A DNA stretch of 64,000 nt, from the NCBI GenBank assembly GCA_035651455.1, contig DASRFR010000029.1, positions 496,001-560,000 on the forward strand, in the 5' to 3' direction. The first letter of the stretch is position 1. Each line of letters begins with the position of its first letter. The notes below the pieces were generated by a model. It saw nothing but the letters and a program-made list of their open reading frames with translations, made no database searches and had not been told where the DNA came from. The position numbers were made by a program, and so were the translations under genes. Shown here piece after piece: positions 51,624 through 59,601 of this stretch. The DNA comes from DASRFR01 sp035651455. GTDB taxonomy: Bacteria > Acidobacteriota > Terriglobia > Terriglobales > Acidobacteriaceae.

Positions 51624-52007
51624 CTATTGCCTTCCGAGCCCCCTTCTACCGAAATCGGCCTGCTCCTCAGACACCTTCGTTACCTCAGCGATGGTTCCTT
51701 TGGTTCCTCCAGCATTCTCGGCTCGGCTGAGCGCCGCCATCTGCTTGCTGATCATGTCGGTCAGTCCTAAGCCACCGCTTCCGGCCAACTCATGGGCGAG
51801 TGCTTGCACCCCCATGTAGGCATAATTGTCGGCCGCAGGATTCACCTCTCCTCCAGGAACTCCGGCGAAGGTTTTTTGCAGAGAAGTCAGCATCTCGCCG
51901 AGGAGAATGGCCGCGAAATCCTGCGCCGCTTTCCGTAATTTGCTATCCGGCTCCAGGCTGCCGGGGTCAACTGGCAACGGTTTCGAGACTCCGCCCGATG
52001 TCAGCAC
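51624..52007 (-). CDS. flgJ: Rod-binding protein, FlgJ N-terminal domain only
   Basis: A 127-residue protein with the FlgJ rod-cap core: KLRKAAQDFAAILLGEMLTSLQK and YAYMGVQALAHELAGSGGLGL. The muramidase domain of enteric FlgJ is missing, as in many bacteria where it is a separate protein. GTG 52007 has GGAGG about 9 bases upstream, inside the flgI end, so translation is coupled to flgI. It ends the flgF-to-flgJ run. Confidence 0.88.
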   Translation of the reverse strand: MLTSGGVSKPLPVDPGSLEPDSKLRKAAQDFAAILLGEMLTSLQKTFAGVPGGEVNPAADNYAYMGVQALAHELAGSGGLGLTDMISKQMAALSRAENAGGTKGTIAEVTKVSEEQADFGRRGLGRQ

Positions 52008-52008
52008 C

Positions 52009-53109
52009 TCAGATCACCTCCAGCTCGGCATCGAGCGCTCCCGCCGCCTTGATCGCCTGCAATATCGCAATCACGTCGCGGGCGGTCGCGCCGATGGCCT
52101 GTAACCCGCTCACCAGTTGTTCCACGCTCGCCCCTTCTCCGACTTCCACCTTGCGCGCCGCCGTTTCCCGCGCCTGCACCGACGTTTGCGGAAGAACCGT
52201 GGTCTGGCCCTTCGAGAAAGGCTCGGGCTGCGAAACCGATAATTCCGTGGTCACCTCCACCGACAAATTTCCGTGCAGAATGGAAACCGCCCCAAGGCGC
52301 ACATCTTTCCCCATGACCACGGTTCCCGTCCGTTCGTTGACCACCACCTTGGCGCGCCGGTGAACGGCGACCGGCAGATTCTCCAAACGGGCCAGCAGGG
52401 CCGGGATGGGCGTCGCCGCAGCGGGATGCAGTTCGATGCGACGGCTGTCCTTCACGATCGCGAGCTCCGAACCCATCTCCCGATTCACCGCCGCCGAGAT
52501 CTCCTCCGCCGTGCTGAAGCTGGGTTCGTTCAGCAGCAGCGCGAGCTCGCGCACTTTGCCCAGGTCGAGCGCGGCGTCGCGCTCCACCCGGCCACCTCCG
52601 GAAATGCGGCCTACCGTCGGATGATTCACCTGTTTCGAATTGCCGGTCGCGCCCACGCTGTAGCCGCCGACCGTCACTGGTCCTTGTGCCGCCGCGTACA
52701 CCTGCCCATCGGCGGCCCGTAGCGGGGTCAGAAGCAACAATCCGCCTTCCAGGCTCTTGGCATCGCCAATGGAAGAAACCGTCACGTCGAGCGGTGTGCC
52801 GGGACGGGAAAAGGGGCCCAGGGTGGCGGTCACGAATACCGCGGCGACATTATTCACCCGCAACCCTCCGGGAGCAATCTGTACGCCCATGCGCTCCAGC
52901 GCGCCGGCCAGGGTCTGCGTGGTAAACACGGTTTGCCCGCGGTCCCCGGTGCCATTCAATCCCACAACCATGCCGTAGCCGATCAGCGGGTTCTCGCGCA
53001 CACCCTCCACGGTAGTGATGTCGCGGATCAGCGCCTGCCGCGGCGTTTCTTCCGCCTGCGCCATGAGGCACGCCAGCGCCATCATCCCGACCACCAGCCC
53101 ACTCTTCAT
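52009..53109 (-). CDS. flgI: Flagellar P-ring protein FlgI
   Basis: A 366-residue periplasmic ring subunit with a signal peptide (KSGLVVGMMALACLMAQAEE). Conserved stretches are IRDITTVEGVRENPLIGYGMVVGLNGTGD in part, NVAAVFVTATLGPFSRPGTPLDVTVSS in part, and TVVMGKDVRLGAVSI. The end GASVEQLVSGLQAIGATARDVIAILQ is also standard. AGGAG lies upstream of ATG 53109. flgJ overlaps its ribosome-binding site with the flgI end. Confidence 0.96.
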   Translation of the reverse strand: MKSGLVVGMMALACLMAQAEETPRQALIRDITTVEGVRENPLIGYGMVVGLNGTGDRGQTVFTTQTLAGALERMGVQIAPGGLRVNNVAAVFVTATLGPFSRPGTPLDVTVSSIGDAKSLEGGLLLLTPLRAADGQVYAAAQGPVTVGGYSVGATGNSKQVNHPTVGRISGGGRVERDAALDLGKVRELALLLNEPSFSTAEEISAAVNREMGSELAIVKDSRRIELHPAAATPIPALLARLENLPVAVHRRAKVVVNERTGTVVMGKDVRLGAVSILHGNLSVEVTTELSVSQPEPFSKGQTTVLPQTSVQARETAARKVEVGEGASVEQLVSGLQAIGATARDVIAILQAIKAAGALDAELEVI

Positions 53110-53121
53110 TCCTAATCGCTC

Positions 53122-53820
53122 CTAAAAGCCCAGGATGCGCAGCAATACCCGAATCACCGCGTTGGGAGGTCGGGTGCCGTCGCTGAGCACTCCTTTGCCC
53201 TTTACCTCCAGCTCCAGGTTGCTGATCTTGTCGGATAGAACTGTATTGTCCGGGGTGAGATCGCCGGCACGAACTACGCCGCGCAGCAGAATGGTCTGCC
53301 GCTCGTTGTTCATGGTGACCTGGCGCTGCGCTTCGATCACCAGCGCGCCGCTCGGCAATAATGCCACGACCCGTCCGCCGAGGCTGGTGCGCAAGCTGGA
53401 TTTGGAAGTGGCCTGTGCTTTCCCCTGCAGGGTGGCGGAAGAGCGCGGAGAAAACAGTTGCTGCACAGCGCTGAGGCTGGGATTGCCGGCCACCGCGTCG
53501 ACGCCCGAACTCGCCTTGAAACTGCGATCGGTAGCTACGCTGCCGCTGTTCTGTGCGGTGACGTCCTGCGCCACTACGATGGTCACCAGGTCACCCACGA
53601 CGGCCGCCTTGTAGTCGGTCGCCAGATTAGCGAGGCGTCCGGAATCTTGCCAAAGGCTTCCTGATGTCGTCGGCGGGTTCACCGGAGAACTGTCCTGAAC
53701 CCTGAGCAGGTACTGCGACAGGGACTCGCGGCTGGCGTTTTTTTCGCTGGCTTGTCCCCGGGCGACCAGCAGCAGTGATAGCAGCAAAGCCGTGGCCGCG
53801 GCATTGCCGGCCCTGCTCAT
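53122..53820 (-). CDS. flgH: Flagellar L-ring protein FlgH
   Basis: A 232-residue outer-membrane ring subunit. ATG 53820 overlaps the flgA stop by 4 bases (ATGA); a longer open frame upstream runs through flgA and is not needed. The family patterns are SLWQDSGRLANLATDYKAAVVGDLVTI in part, SLGGRVVALLPSGALVIEAQR and the end VIRVLLRILGF. Typical FlgH is a lipoprotein, but here the leader (AATALLLSLLLVARGQAS) contains no cysteine, so normal lipid anchoring looks absent. Confidence 0.93.
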   Translation of the reverse strand: MSRAGNAAATALLLSLLLVARGQASEKNASRESLSQYLLRVQDSSPVNPPTTSGSLWQDSGRLANLATDYKAAVVGDLVTIVVAQDVTAQNSGSVATDRSFKASSGVDAVAGNPSLSAVQQLFSPRSSATLQGKAQATSKSSLRTSLGGRVVALLPSGALVIEAQRQVTMNNERQTILLRGVVRAGDLTPDNTVLSDKISNLELEVKGKGVLSDGTRPPNAVIRVLLRILGF

Positions 53821-54443
53821 GGCCGCCGCCCGCTGGAGGCGACGAGCAGTTGTTCGCCCTCGACTCGCGCGCGGAACACGCGACCGCTCTCCGGGTTGCG
53901 TACGCGAATCCACTGCCCCAGAACTCCGGGTTCGAGACATACCACGCGCACCATGACCCGCACCTCACCGGTCTTGGAAACCAGGTTCGCCATCTCTCCC
54001 CCGCGGAGCAGTATCTGGCGTTGCGCCGGCTTTGCGCCTCGAAGCGCGGTTTTTTGCCGCGACGTCAACCCTCGGTTTACGAACTGTTCTCGAGTGATCT
54101 CGCCCAGCGGCGGCCCCGACGTGGTCCCGGGAGCTGTCACCAGGAAGGGAACGCACGCACCGGCTTCGCGGCAACGTAAGCGAAATGTCCAGCAGTTCAG
54201 CATTGGGTCCCAGCCAAAGCTCGACAATTCCAGCGCCTTGGTTGGCGTGAGCGCCGTGGCCGAGTAGGTCAGTGCGCCGGCTGCGACCTTCGGCGCATCG
54301 CCGTTTTCCTCCGCCGCAAGGCCGTCGTGAATGGCCTGCCATATCCGCGCGCGCATGGTGGCATCGGCGGAGACCTGCGCAGGCAACGATGACGATACGA
54401 AAACCGCCACCCAGAACGCGATGTGGCACGCCCGGCGGATCAC
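53817..54443 (-). CDS. flgA: P-ring assembly chaperone FlgA
   Basis: A 208-residue exported protein that helps build the P ring. I chose GTG 54443 because GGAGAGG sits 4 bases upstream and it gives a signal peptide (VIRRACHIAFWVAVFVSSS). A TTG at 54458 overlapping the flgG stop is the alternative. The C-terminal SAF domain has REQFVNRGLTSRQKTALRGA, GEMANLVSKTGEVRVMVRV and IRVRNPESGRVFRARV, typical of FlgA. It lies between flgG and flgH. Confidence 0.9.
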   Translation of the reverse strand: MIRRACHIAFWVAVFVSSSLPAQVSADATMRARIWQAIHDGLAAEENGDAPKVAAGALTYSATALTPTKALELSSFGWDPMLNCWTFRLRCREAGACVPFLVTAPGTTSGPPLGEITREQFVNRGLTSRQKTALRGAKPAQRQILLRGGEMANLVSKTGEVRVMVRVVCLEPGVLGQWIRVRNPESGRVFRARVEGEQLLVASSGRRP

Positions 54444-54454
54444 AGGTCCTCTCC

Positions 54455-55246
54455 TCAACGGCCGAGGTTATTCACTTCCTGAAACATCTGGTCGGCGGCG
54501 GTGACCACCCGCGAGTTAGCTTCGTAGGAGCGCTGCGCCATGATCATCTGAATGAATTCGTCCACCACGTTGACGTTCGACTGCTCCAGATAACCCTGCT
54601 GAATCCGGCCCAGCCCCTCGCTCCCGCCCGGTGTACCGATAATGGCGTCGCCCGATGCCGTCGTAGCCAGGAACAGGTTCTTGCCCACGCTGTTGAGGCC
54701 CCCGGGATTGGGAAACAGCGCAAGCTGCAGGTTGCCCACCTGTTGCGCCTGGCTCTGCCCCGGTTGCGTGACTGTGACGGTGCCGTCGGCGCCCACGTTG
54801 ATGGCGGTGGCGTCTGGCGGAAGCGTGATGGCCGGTTCGATGGGATCCCCGTCGGCGGTGACGATCTTGCCCTGCGCATCCAGGTGAAATGCGCCGCCCC
54901 GGGTATAGGCCGTCTCACCCGTGGGCAGCGTGACTTGGAAAAATCCCTGGCCCTCAATGGTCAGATCCAACGGGTTCCCTGTCTGGCTCAGATCGCCCTG
55001 CGATTGGATAATCTCTGACGCCGCCGATCGCGTCCCCAATCCCACCTGCAATCCCGCGGCGACCGTCGTTTGCTGGGTGGCAGCAGAGCCGGGCATGACC
55101 ATGTTCTGATAGAGCAGGTCCTGAAACTGCATGCGGCGCCGGCGGAAACCGGCGGTGCTCGAGTTCGCCAGGTTGTTAGCGATATTGTCGAGATTGAGTT
55201 GCTGCGCCATCATTCCGGTAGCTGCCGTATAGAGAGATCGAAACAT
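54455..55246 (-). CDS. flgG: Distal rod protein FlgG
   Basis: A 263-residue rod protein. The N-terminal helix is ARSLYTAATGMMAQQLNLDNIANN-like (quoted here as TAATGMMAQQLNLDNIANNL), and the middle has GDLSQTGNPLDLTIEGQGFF and TAYTRGGAFHLDAQGKIVTADG. The C-terminus ends SYEANSRVVTAADQMFQEVNNL, the classical FlgG end. AGGAG precedes ATG 55246. flgF lies 12 bp upstream on the same strand. Confidence 0.96.
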   Translation of the reverse strand: MFRSLYTAATGMMAQQLNLDNIANNLANSSTAGFRRRRMQFQDLLYQNMVMPGSAATQQTTVAAGLQVGLGTRSAASEIIQSQGDLSQTGNPLDLTIEGQGFFQVTLPTGETAYTRGGAFHLDAQGKIVTADGDPIEPAITLPPDATAINVGADGTVTVTQPGQSQAQQVGNLQLALFPNPGGLNSVGKNLFLATTASGDAIIGTPGGSEGLGRIQQGYLEQSNVNVVDEFIQMIMAQRSYEANSRVVTAADQMFQEVNNLGR

Positions 55247-55258
55247 GCGTTTATCTCC

Positions 55259-55990
55259 TCAGACCCGCGGCAGTTCGCCGGCTGCCGTGTGATCCAGTTC
55301 GCTGTAAAACATCGAGAGCGTCCTCTGCAGCATCTCCGCCTGGCGCTGCACCGCGATAAGCGCAACCATCGCCGCCATCGGGTTGACGTTTGAAGCTTCC
55401 AGAACTCCCTGTCGAACAGCTGAGCCGCGCGCTTTTACTGCGCCTGTTTCCGGTGCCGAGTACATGGAGTTTCCTTCTGACTCGAGCCTCGAGTTCGCCG
55501 CGAACTCTACGATCTTCAGCTTTCCCGTGATCGCGCCATCCACTGACAACGTTCCATCCGCACTAATGGCGAGCGTTCCTGCCGGCACCGGGATCGGTCC
55601 TGCTTCTCCCAGGACCAGGTCTCCCGAGGCGGTGGTCAACTGGTGTTTGCCGGAAACCGTGAAGTTTCCGTTGCGCGTGTACCGTGTGCCGCGAGCGGTT
55701 TGCACCACGAAAAAGCCGCCGCCTTCGATGCCCACGTCGAGCAGATTCCCGGTCCGCTCCAGGCTGCCGGAACTCAGGTCCACTCGGCTATCACCCAGCA
55801 CGCCATAGTTGTTGATGGCCCGGTTCAGAGGATTGAGCAGCGCGCCTTGCGCGGCAAGCATCGATTCGAACACTGGCTGCTCGGCGCGATAGCCGTTCGT
55901 GCCCAGGTTGGCCAGATTGTGGGCCACCAGTTCCAAGGCTTGCATTTGCGCCCGCAATCCCGTGCATGCCGCATAACTTCCGCTGTTCAT
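55259..55990 (-). CDS. flgF: Proximal rod protein FlgF
   Basis: A 243-residue rod protein and first gene of the flgF-G-A-H-I-J run. ATG 55990 starts NSGSYAACTGLRAQMQALE; an in-frame start at 56032 would add 14 residues. Features are HNLANLGTNGYRA, GSLERTGNLLDVGIEGGGFF, TRNGNFTVSGKHQLTTASGD and QGVLEASNVNPMAAMVALI. Length and order with flgG support the call over FlgE. A weak sigma-54-like element sits just upstream. Confidence 0.93.
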   Translation of the reverse strand: MNSGSYAACTGLRAQMQALELVAHNLANLGTNGYRAEQPVFESMLAAQGALLNPLNRAINNYGVLGDSRVDLSSGSLERTGNLLDVGIEGGGFFVVQTARGTRYTRNGNFTVSGKHQLTTASGDLVLGEAGPIPVPAGTLAISADGTLSVDGAITGKLKIVEFAANSRLESEGNSMYSAPETGAVKARGSAVRQGVLEASNVNPMAAMVALIAVQRQAEMLQRTLSMFYSELDHTAAGELPRV

Positions 55991-56016
55991 GGAAGACGTC
56001 CTGACCTCGATTGCAA

Positions 56017-56031
56017 GCACGCGGATGTCCA
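56017..56031 (-). promoter_or_regulatory. Weak sigma-54-like element before flgF
   Basis: The minus strand reads TGGACATCCGCGTGC (56031-56017), giving TGG, nine bases, TGC. This has the -24/-12 spacing of sigma-54 promoters (TGGCAC-N5-TTGC). Only the GG and GC cores and their spacing match well. A start near 56005 would leave a very short leader before ATG 55990. Confidence 0.25.
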
Positions 56032-56226
56032 AGCTTCAACAGTTCCGATATGGCAAAGCTTCTGATTTCAGCAGGGTTTGGGGCTGAAAGATAAGAGGAA
56101 TCTAATGTGGGTCGCGGAGAGGTAAAGCTTCTCTAAGAATGCTCGGCTAGCAAGCATGTTCGCGTTGCCACACCACCACAAGACTTTGGCGCTCCTTGCG
56201 AACGCGCCCTTTGAGCGGCTTGTGCC

Positions 56227-56835
56227 TCAGTACGCGATGCCGTGGTCGCGCAGCATACGGCACACCAGCGATACCGGTAAACCCACAACATTTGAGTAAT
56301 CGCCTTCAATGCGTGGAATCCAGCGTGAAGCCATGCCTTGGATGGCGTATCCACCCGCTTTGTCCATCGGCTCGGACGTGGAGAGATATGCTTCGAGTTC
56401 CTGGTCGCCGGGAGTCGACATTGTCACCCGTGTAAGTTCCGAACGCACATGCATGAACTCGAAGGATTTGTCTGAGGCTTTCATCGGCAGTGCCGCCTGG
56501 GAAACCATCTTCGCCAGGCACACTCCGGTGATCACTTGGTGCGTTTTGCCGGACAAAAGCCGCAACATGCGCTGGGCGTCGGCCCGATCGGCAGGTTTGC
56601 CTAGAATTTCTTCGTCGACTACTACAACCGTGTCGGCCCCAAGAACCGGTTGCGAGGGAAAATACCCGGCGACCGCCTCCGCTTTCGCTCGCGCCAATCT
56701 CTCGGCGACGGCGTTGGGGGATTCCCCCGGATGAAACAATTCCGGTACGTCGGCAGGTTGCACCGTAAAGGCTATCCTGGCGTTGCGGAGCAATTGTTGT
56801 CGTCGCGGCGATGCCGAAGCCAACACCAGGACCAT
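56227..56835 (-). CDS. maf: Maf-type nucleotide pyrophosphatase
   Basis: A 202-residue Maf/YhdE/YceF family protein. The N-terminus has LVLASASPRRQQLLRNARI, followed by VPELFHPGESPNAVAERLARAKAEAVA and GADTVVVVDEEILGKPADRADAQRML in part, and the late DKAGGYAIQGMASRWIPRIEG with GDYSNVVGLP. Such enzymes hydrolyse dTTP, UTP or modified nucleotides. A 15-residue loop around QAALPMKASDKSFEFMHVR is somewhat longer than usual. ATG 56835. Confidence 0.95.
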   Translation of the reverse strand: MVLVLASASPRRQQLLRNARIAFTVQPADVPELFHPGESPNAVAERLARAKAEAVAGYFPSQPVLGADTVVVVDEEILGKPADRADAQRMLRLLSGKTHQVITGVCLAKMVSQAALPMKASDKSFEFMHVRSELTRVTMSTPGDQELEAYLSTSEPMDKAGGYAIQGMASRWIPRIEGDYSNVVGLPVSLVCRMLRDHGIAY

Positions 56836-56917
56836 CGTCTGCCCTCCTCAAAGGCAGGCTATTGTAAACGAGAGCATTCTCAGGCTGGGGATCGCGCGGA
56901 AGAAGAAAATCTGTCGC

Positions 56918-56941
56918 AAAAACGGCTTGCCCGGCAAGCCG
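56918..56941 (-). terminator. Intrinsic terminator after the VOC gene
   Basis: An 8-bp stem, cggcttgc (56941-56934 on minus) and gcaagccg (56930-56923), with a 3-base loop. On the minus strand it is followed by TTTTT. It lies about 29 bp after the VOC gene's stop and before maf. Confidence 0.82.
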
Positions 56942-56969
56942 CTCGACTCCACACATTCGCGCATGTGTT

Positions 56970-57335
56970 TCACGTTCTGATCAATTCAATGCGATTACCG
57001 AATGGATCGTGCACGTGACAGCGCGTCACTCCAGGAATGCGGTGGTCCTCGCGAACACCAACTCCCGCCGAGCGCAGCCTCTCCGTAAGCTCGGCGTAAT
57101 CGCGGCAGCGTAGCGCCGGGTGCGCCTTTTTCGCGGGACGAAAATCATGCTCCACTCCGAGATGGATCTGCACCTCACCGCTGGCAAACCAGGCCCCGCC
57201 GCGTTTCTCGAGTTCGGGCGGCTTGACGATCTCCTTCATGCCTAAGAGCTTTACGTAGAACAAGCGCGCGATATCCTCGGATTCGGGCGGCATGGCTAAC
57301 TGGACATGGTCAATGCCGGAGAAAGGATTTTCCAT
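56970..57335 (-). CDS. VOC-superfamily (glyoxalase-like) protein
   Basis: A 121-residue metal-dependent fold protein. ATG 57335 starts MENPFSGIDHVQLAMPPESE, with the first betaalphabetabetabeta half. The end is HVHDPFGNRIELIR, the usual glyoxalase/bleomycin-resistance pattern with the metal-ligand Glu. HVQLA and HLGVEHDF supply possible His ligands. Substrate unknown; relatives include glyoxalase I, dioxygenases and antibiotic-binding proteins. It is divergent from lepA and ended by a terminator. Confidence 0.85.
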   Translation of the reverse strand: MENPFSGIDHVQLAMPPESEDIARLFYVKLLGMKEIVKPPELEKRGGAWFASGEVQIHLGVEHDFRPAKKAHPALRCRDYAELTERLRSAGVGVREDHRIPGVTRCHVHDPFGNRIELIRT

Positions 57336-57484
57336 CGACGCGAGCCTTCTCACTCGCAGGGTTTTTATGGTAAACCATCAACCACTTCCGCGGCTCCTCG
57401 CGCACAACGCCAGCTTGCTGCGCCGCGCTGCTCCGCAGAGGCCATCTGTCTCGCCTGTTAGAATCAAAGATTAGCCCTATCTCC

Positions 57485-59293
57485 ATGGACTCCGCTTTTA
57501 TCCGCAATTTCGCGATTATCGCGCACATTGACCATGGCAAGTCGACGCTCGCGGACCGGCTGCTCGAGCTTACCGGCTCGCTCTCTGCCCGGGAAATGCA
57601 AGCGCAGGTGCTTGATGCCATGGATCTTGAGCGCGAGCGCGGCATCACCATCAAGGCCCATGCTGTCCGCATGGTGTACCAGGCTAAAGATGGGCAAACC
57701 TACCAGCTCAATCTCATCGACACGCCTGGCCACGTGGACTTCTCGTACGAAGTATCGCGTTCACTCGCCTCCTGTGAAGGCGCGCTCCTCATCGTCGACG
57801 CTTCGCAAGGTGTGGAAGCCCAGACCTTGGCGAATTCGTATCTTGCCATTAATCACGGGCTGGAAATCATTCCGGTCATCAATAAGATCGATCTTCCGAG
57901 CGCTGACATTGCCCGCACCAAGGAGATGATTGAGAGTGCGGTTGGCCTCGACGCCTCTGACGCGTTGCTAATCAGCGCGAAGACCGGCGAGGGTGTGCCC
58001 GACGTGCTCGAAGCCATTGTGCAAAGGATTTCTCCTCCGAAGGGATCGCCCGAACGGCATCTGCAGGCATTGTTGTTCGATTCCTGGTTTGATCCCTATC
58101 GTGGCGTGGTTGTGCTGACCCGCGTTTTCGAGGGTGTGTTGCGGCGTGGCCAAACCATCCGCCTGTGGTCGAACGGGCGTATTTTCCAGGTCGAGACGCT
58201 CGGAGCTCTAACGCCGAAGCCGGTGGAGTTGCAGGAACTCAGCGCGGGCGAGGTGGGATTTCTCATCGCCAATATCAAGAACGTGGCCGATACGAAGATC
58301 GGCGACACCATCACTGACGACCAGAGGCCCGCAATCGAGCCGTTGCCCGGCTTCGAAGAAATCAAGCCGATGGTGTTTGCGGGGCTTTACACCGTTGATG
58401 CCCACGAGCACACGCTCTTACGGGAGGCGCTGGAAAAACTGCGGCTCAATGATTCGTCATTTTTCTACGAGCCTGAGAGCTCGGTTGCCCTGGGCTTCGG
58501 TTTCCGCTGCGGCTTCCTCGGTCTCCTTCACATGGAAATCATCCAGGAACGCCTGGAGCGCGAGTTCAACCTCGACCTTATTACGACCGCACCTGGCGTC
58601 CGCTACAAGATCACCAAGACGGATGGCGAGCTTATTGAAGTGGACAATCCTTCAAAGTGGCCGGCGCAAAGTGAAATCGCCAAGATCGAGGAACCGGTGA
58701 TCCTGGCCACCATCCTTACGAACGAAGAATTCGTTGGCGGCATACTGAAACTGGTAGAGGAAAAGCGTGGCAAGCAAAAAAGCTTCGAGTACGTTTCCGC
58801 CACGCGTGTCATGTTGCAGTACGAGTTGCCGCTGAATGAAATTGTTCTCGATTTCTATGACCGCCTGAAGTCGGTTTCCCGTGGCTACGCGTCGCTTGAC
58901 TACCACCTCGCGGGATATTGGGACTCCCCCATGTCGAAGCTCGACATCCTGGTCGCCGGCGACCCGGTTGACGCCCTCTCAATCATCGTGCACCGCGATT
59001 TTGCCTATGAGCGCGGCCGGGCGCTCGCCTCGAAAATGAAGGAACTCATCCCTCGGCAGATGTTTGAGGTGGCAATCCAGGCCGCGATTGGCGCCAAGGT
59101 GATTGCCCGCGAGACCGTGCCGGCCATGCGCAAGAACGTCCTCGCCAAGTGCTACGGAGGCGACATCACCCGTAAACGCAAGCTGCTGGAAAAGCAAAAA
59201 GAGGGGAAAAAACGCATGAAGCGGATTGGCCGGGTCGACATCCCGCAGGAAGCCTTTTTGGCTGTATTAAAGGTCGGAGAAGGCAGCAGTTAG
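57485..59293 (+). CDS. lepA: Elongation factor 4
   Basis: A 602-residue translational GTPase acting on stalled or mispositioned ribosomes. GTPase motifs are AHIDHGKST at 13-21, RERGITIKAHAVRM, DTPGHVDFSYEVSRSL and NKIDLPSAD. The rest follows EF4 domain order: domain II (EGVLRRGQTIRLWSNG), domain III (FEEIKPMVFAGLYTVD), and the EF4-specific C-terminal region ending in basic KRKLLEKQKEGKKRMKRIG. Length is typical. It stands alone, with an AT-richer spacer after it. Confidence 0.97.
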   Translation: MDSAFIRNFAIIAHIDHGKSTLADRLLELTGSLSAREMQAQVLDAMDLERERGITIKAHAVRMVYQAKDGQTYQLNLIDTPGHVDFSYEVSRSLASCEGALLIVDASQGVEAQTLANSYLAINHGLEIIPVINKIDLPSADIARTKEMIESAVGLDASDALLISAKTGEGVPDVLEAIVQRISPPKGSPERHLQALLFDSWFDPYRGVVVLTRVFEGVLRRGQTIRLWSNGRIFQVETLGALTPKPVELQELSAGEVGFLIANIKNVADTKIGDTITDDQRPAIEPLPGFEEIKPMVFAGLYTVDAHEHTLLREALEKLRLNDSSFFYEPESSVALGFGFRCGFLGLLHMEIIQERLEREFNLDLITTAPGVRYKITKTDGELIEVDNPSKWPAQSEIAKIEEPVILATILTNEEFVGGILKLVEEKRGKQKSFEYVSATRVMLQYELPLNEIVLDFYDRLKSVSRGYASLDYHLAGYWDSPMSKLDILVAGDPVDALSIIVHRDFAYERGRALASKMKELIPRQMFEVAIQAAIGAKVIARETVPAMRKNVLAKCYGGDITRKRKLLEKQKEGKKRMKRIGRVDIPQEAFLAVLKVGEGSS

Positions 59294-59601
59294 CTAGTAA
59301 CCACTACCGGCGGCGTACCCTTAGCACGGAAGTACAGATATCCCTGTATGTGCAAATCTCAAAGGTTGCGTCGAATTTTGAGGGCTATGACATCGAGCCA
59401 ATCAGTCGCTCATCCTTCCTTAACCTGTTTACAGTAAAGCAGATACGCTGAAATTATTGGTTGTTGATTTTTTCATCTCGGCAGGATTTGTTTGCGTTTT
59501 TGATTGCGGCCGCTTCATTCACAATCTTTTCCACAGCTTGGTGGAGGATCGCTGGCCATTTCAAGCATCCTCACGCCGGGGGATGTTCGGCTGCGGACAC
59601 G
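59294..59601. other. 308-bp spacer between lepA and dnaB
   Basis: A convergent spacer between lepA (plus) and dnaB (minus). It is visibly more AT-rich than its surroundings in the 59440-59540 part. I see no gene with a ribosome-binding site, no RNA gene and no clear hairpin with a T tract; short frames on the plus strand near 59457-59755 look like noise. Confidence 0.5.

Noticed and set aside
59440..59600. AT-rich stretch after lepA as a possible transferred gene
   Set aside because: Only short frames without starts or similarity; too short to argue for transfer.
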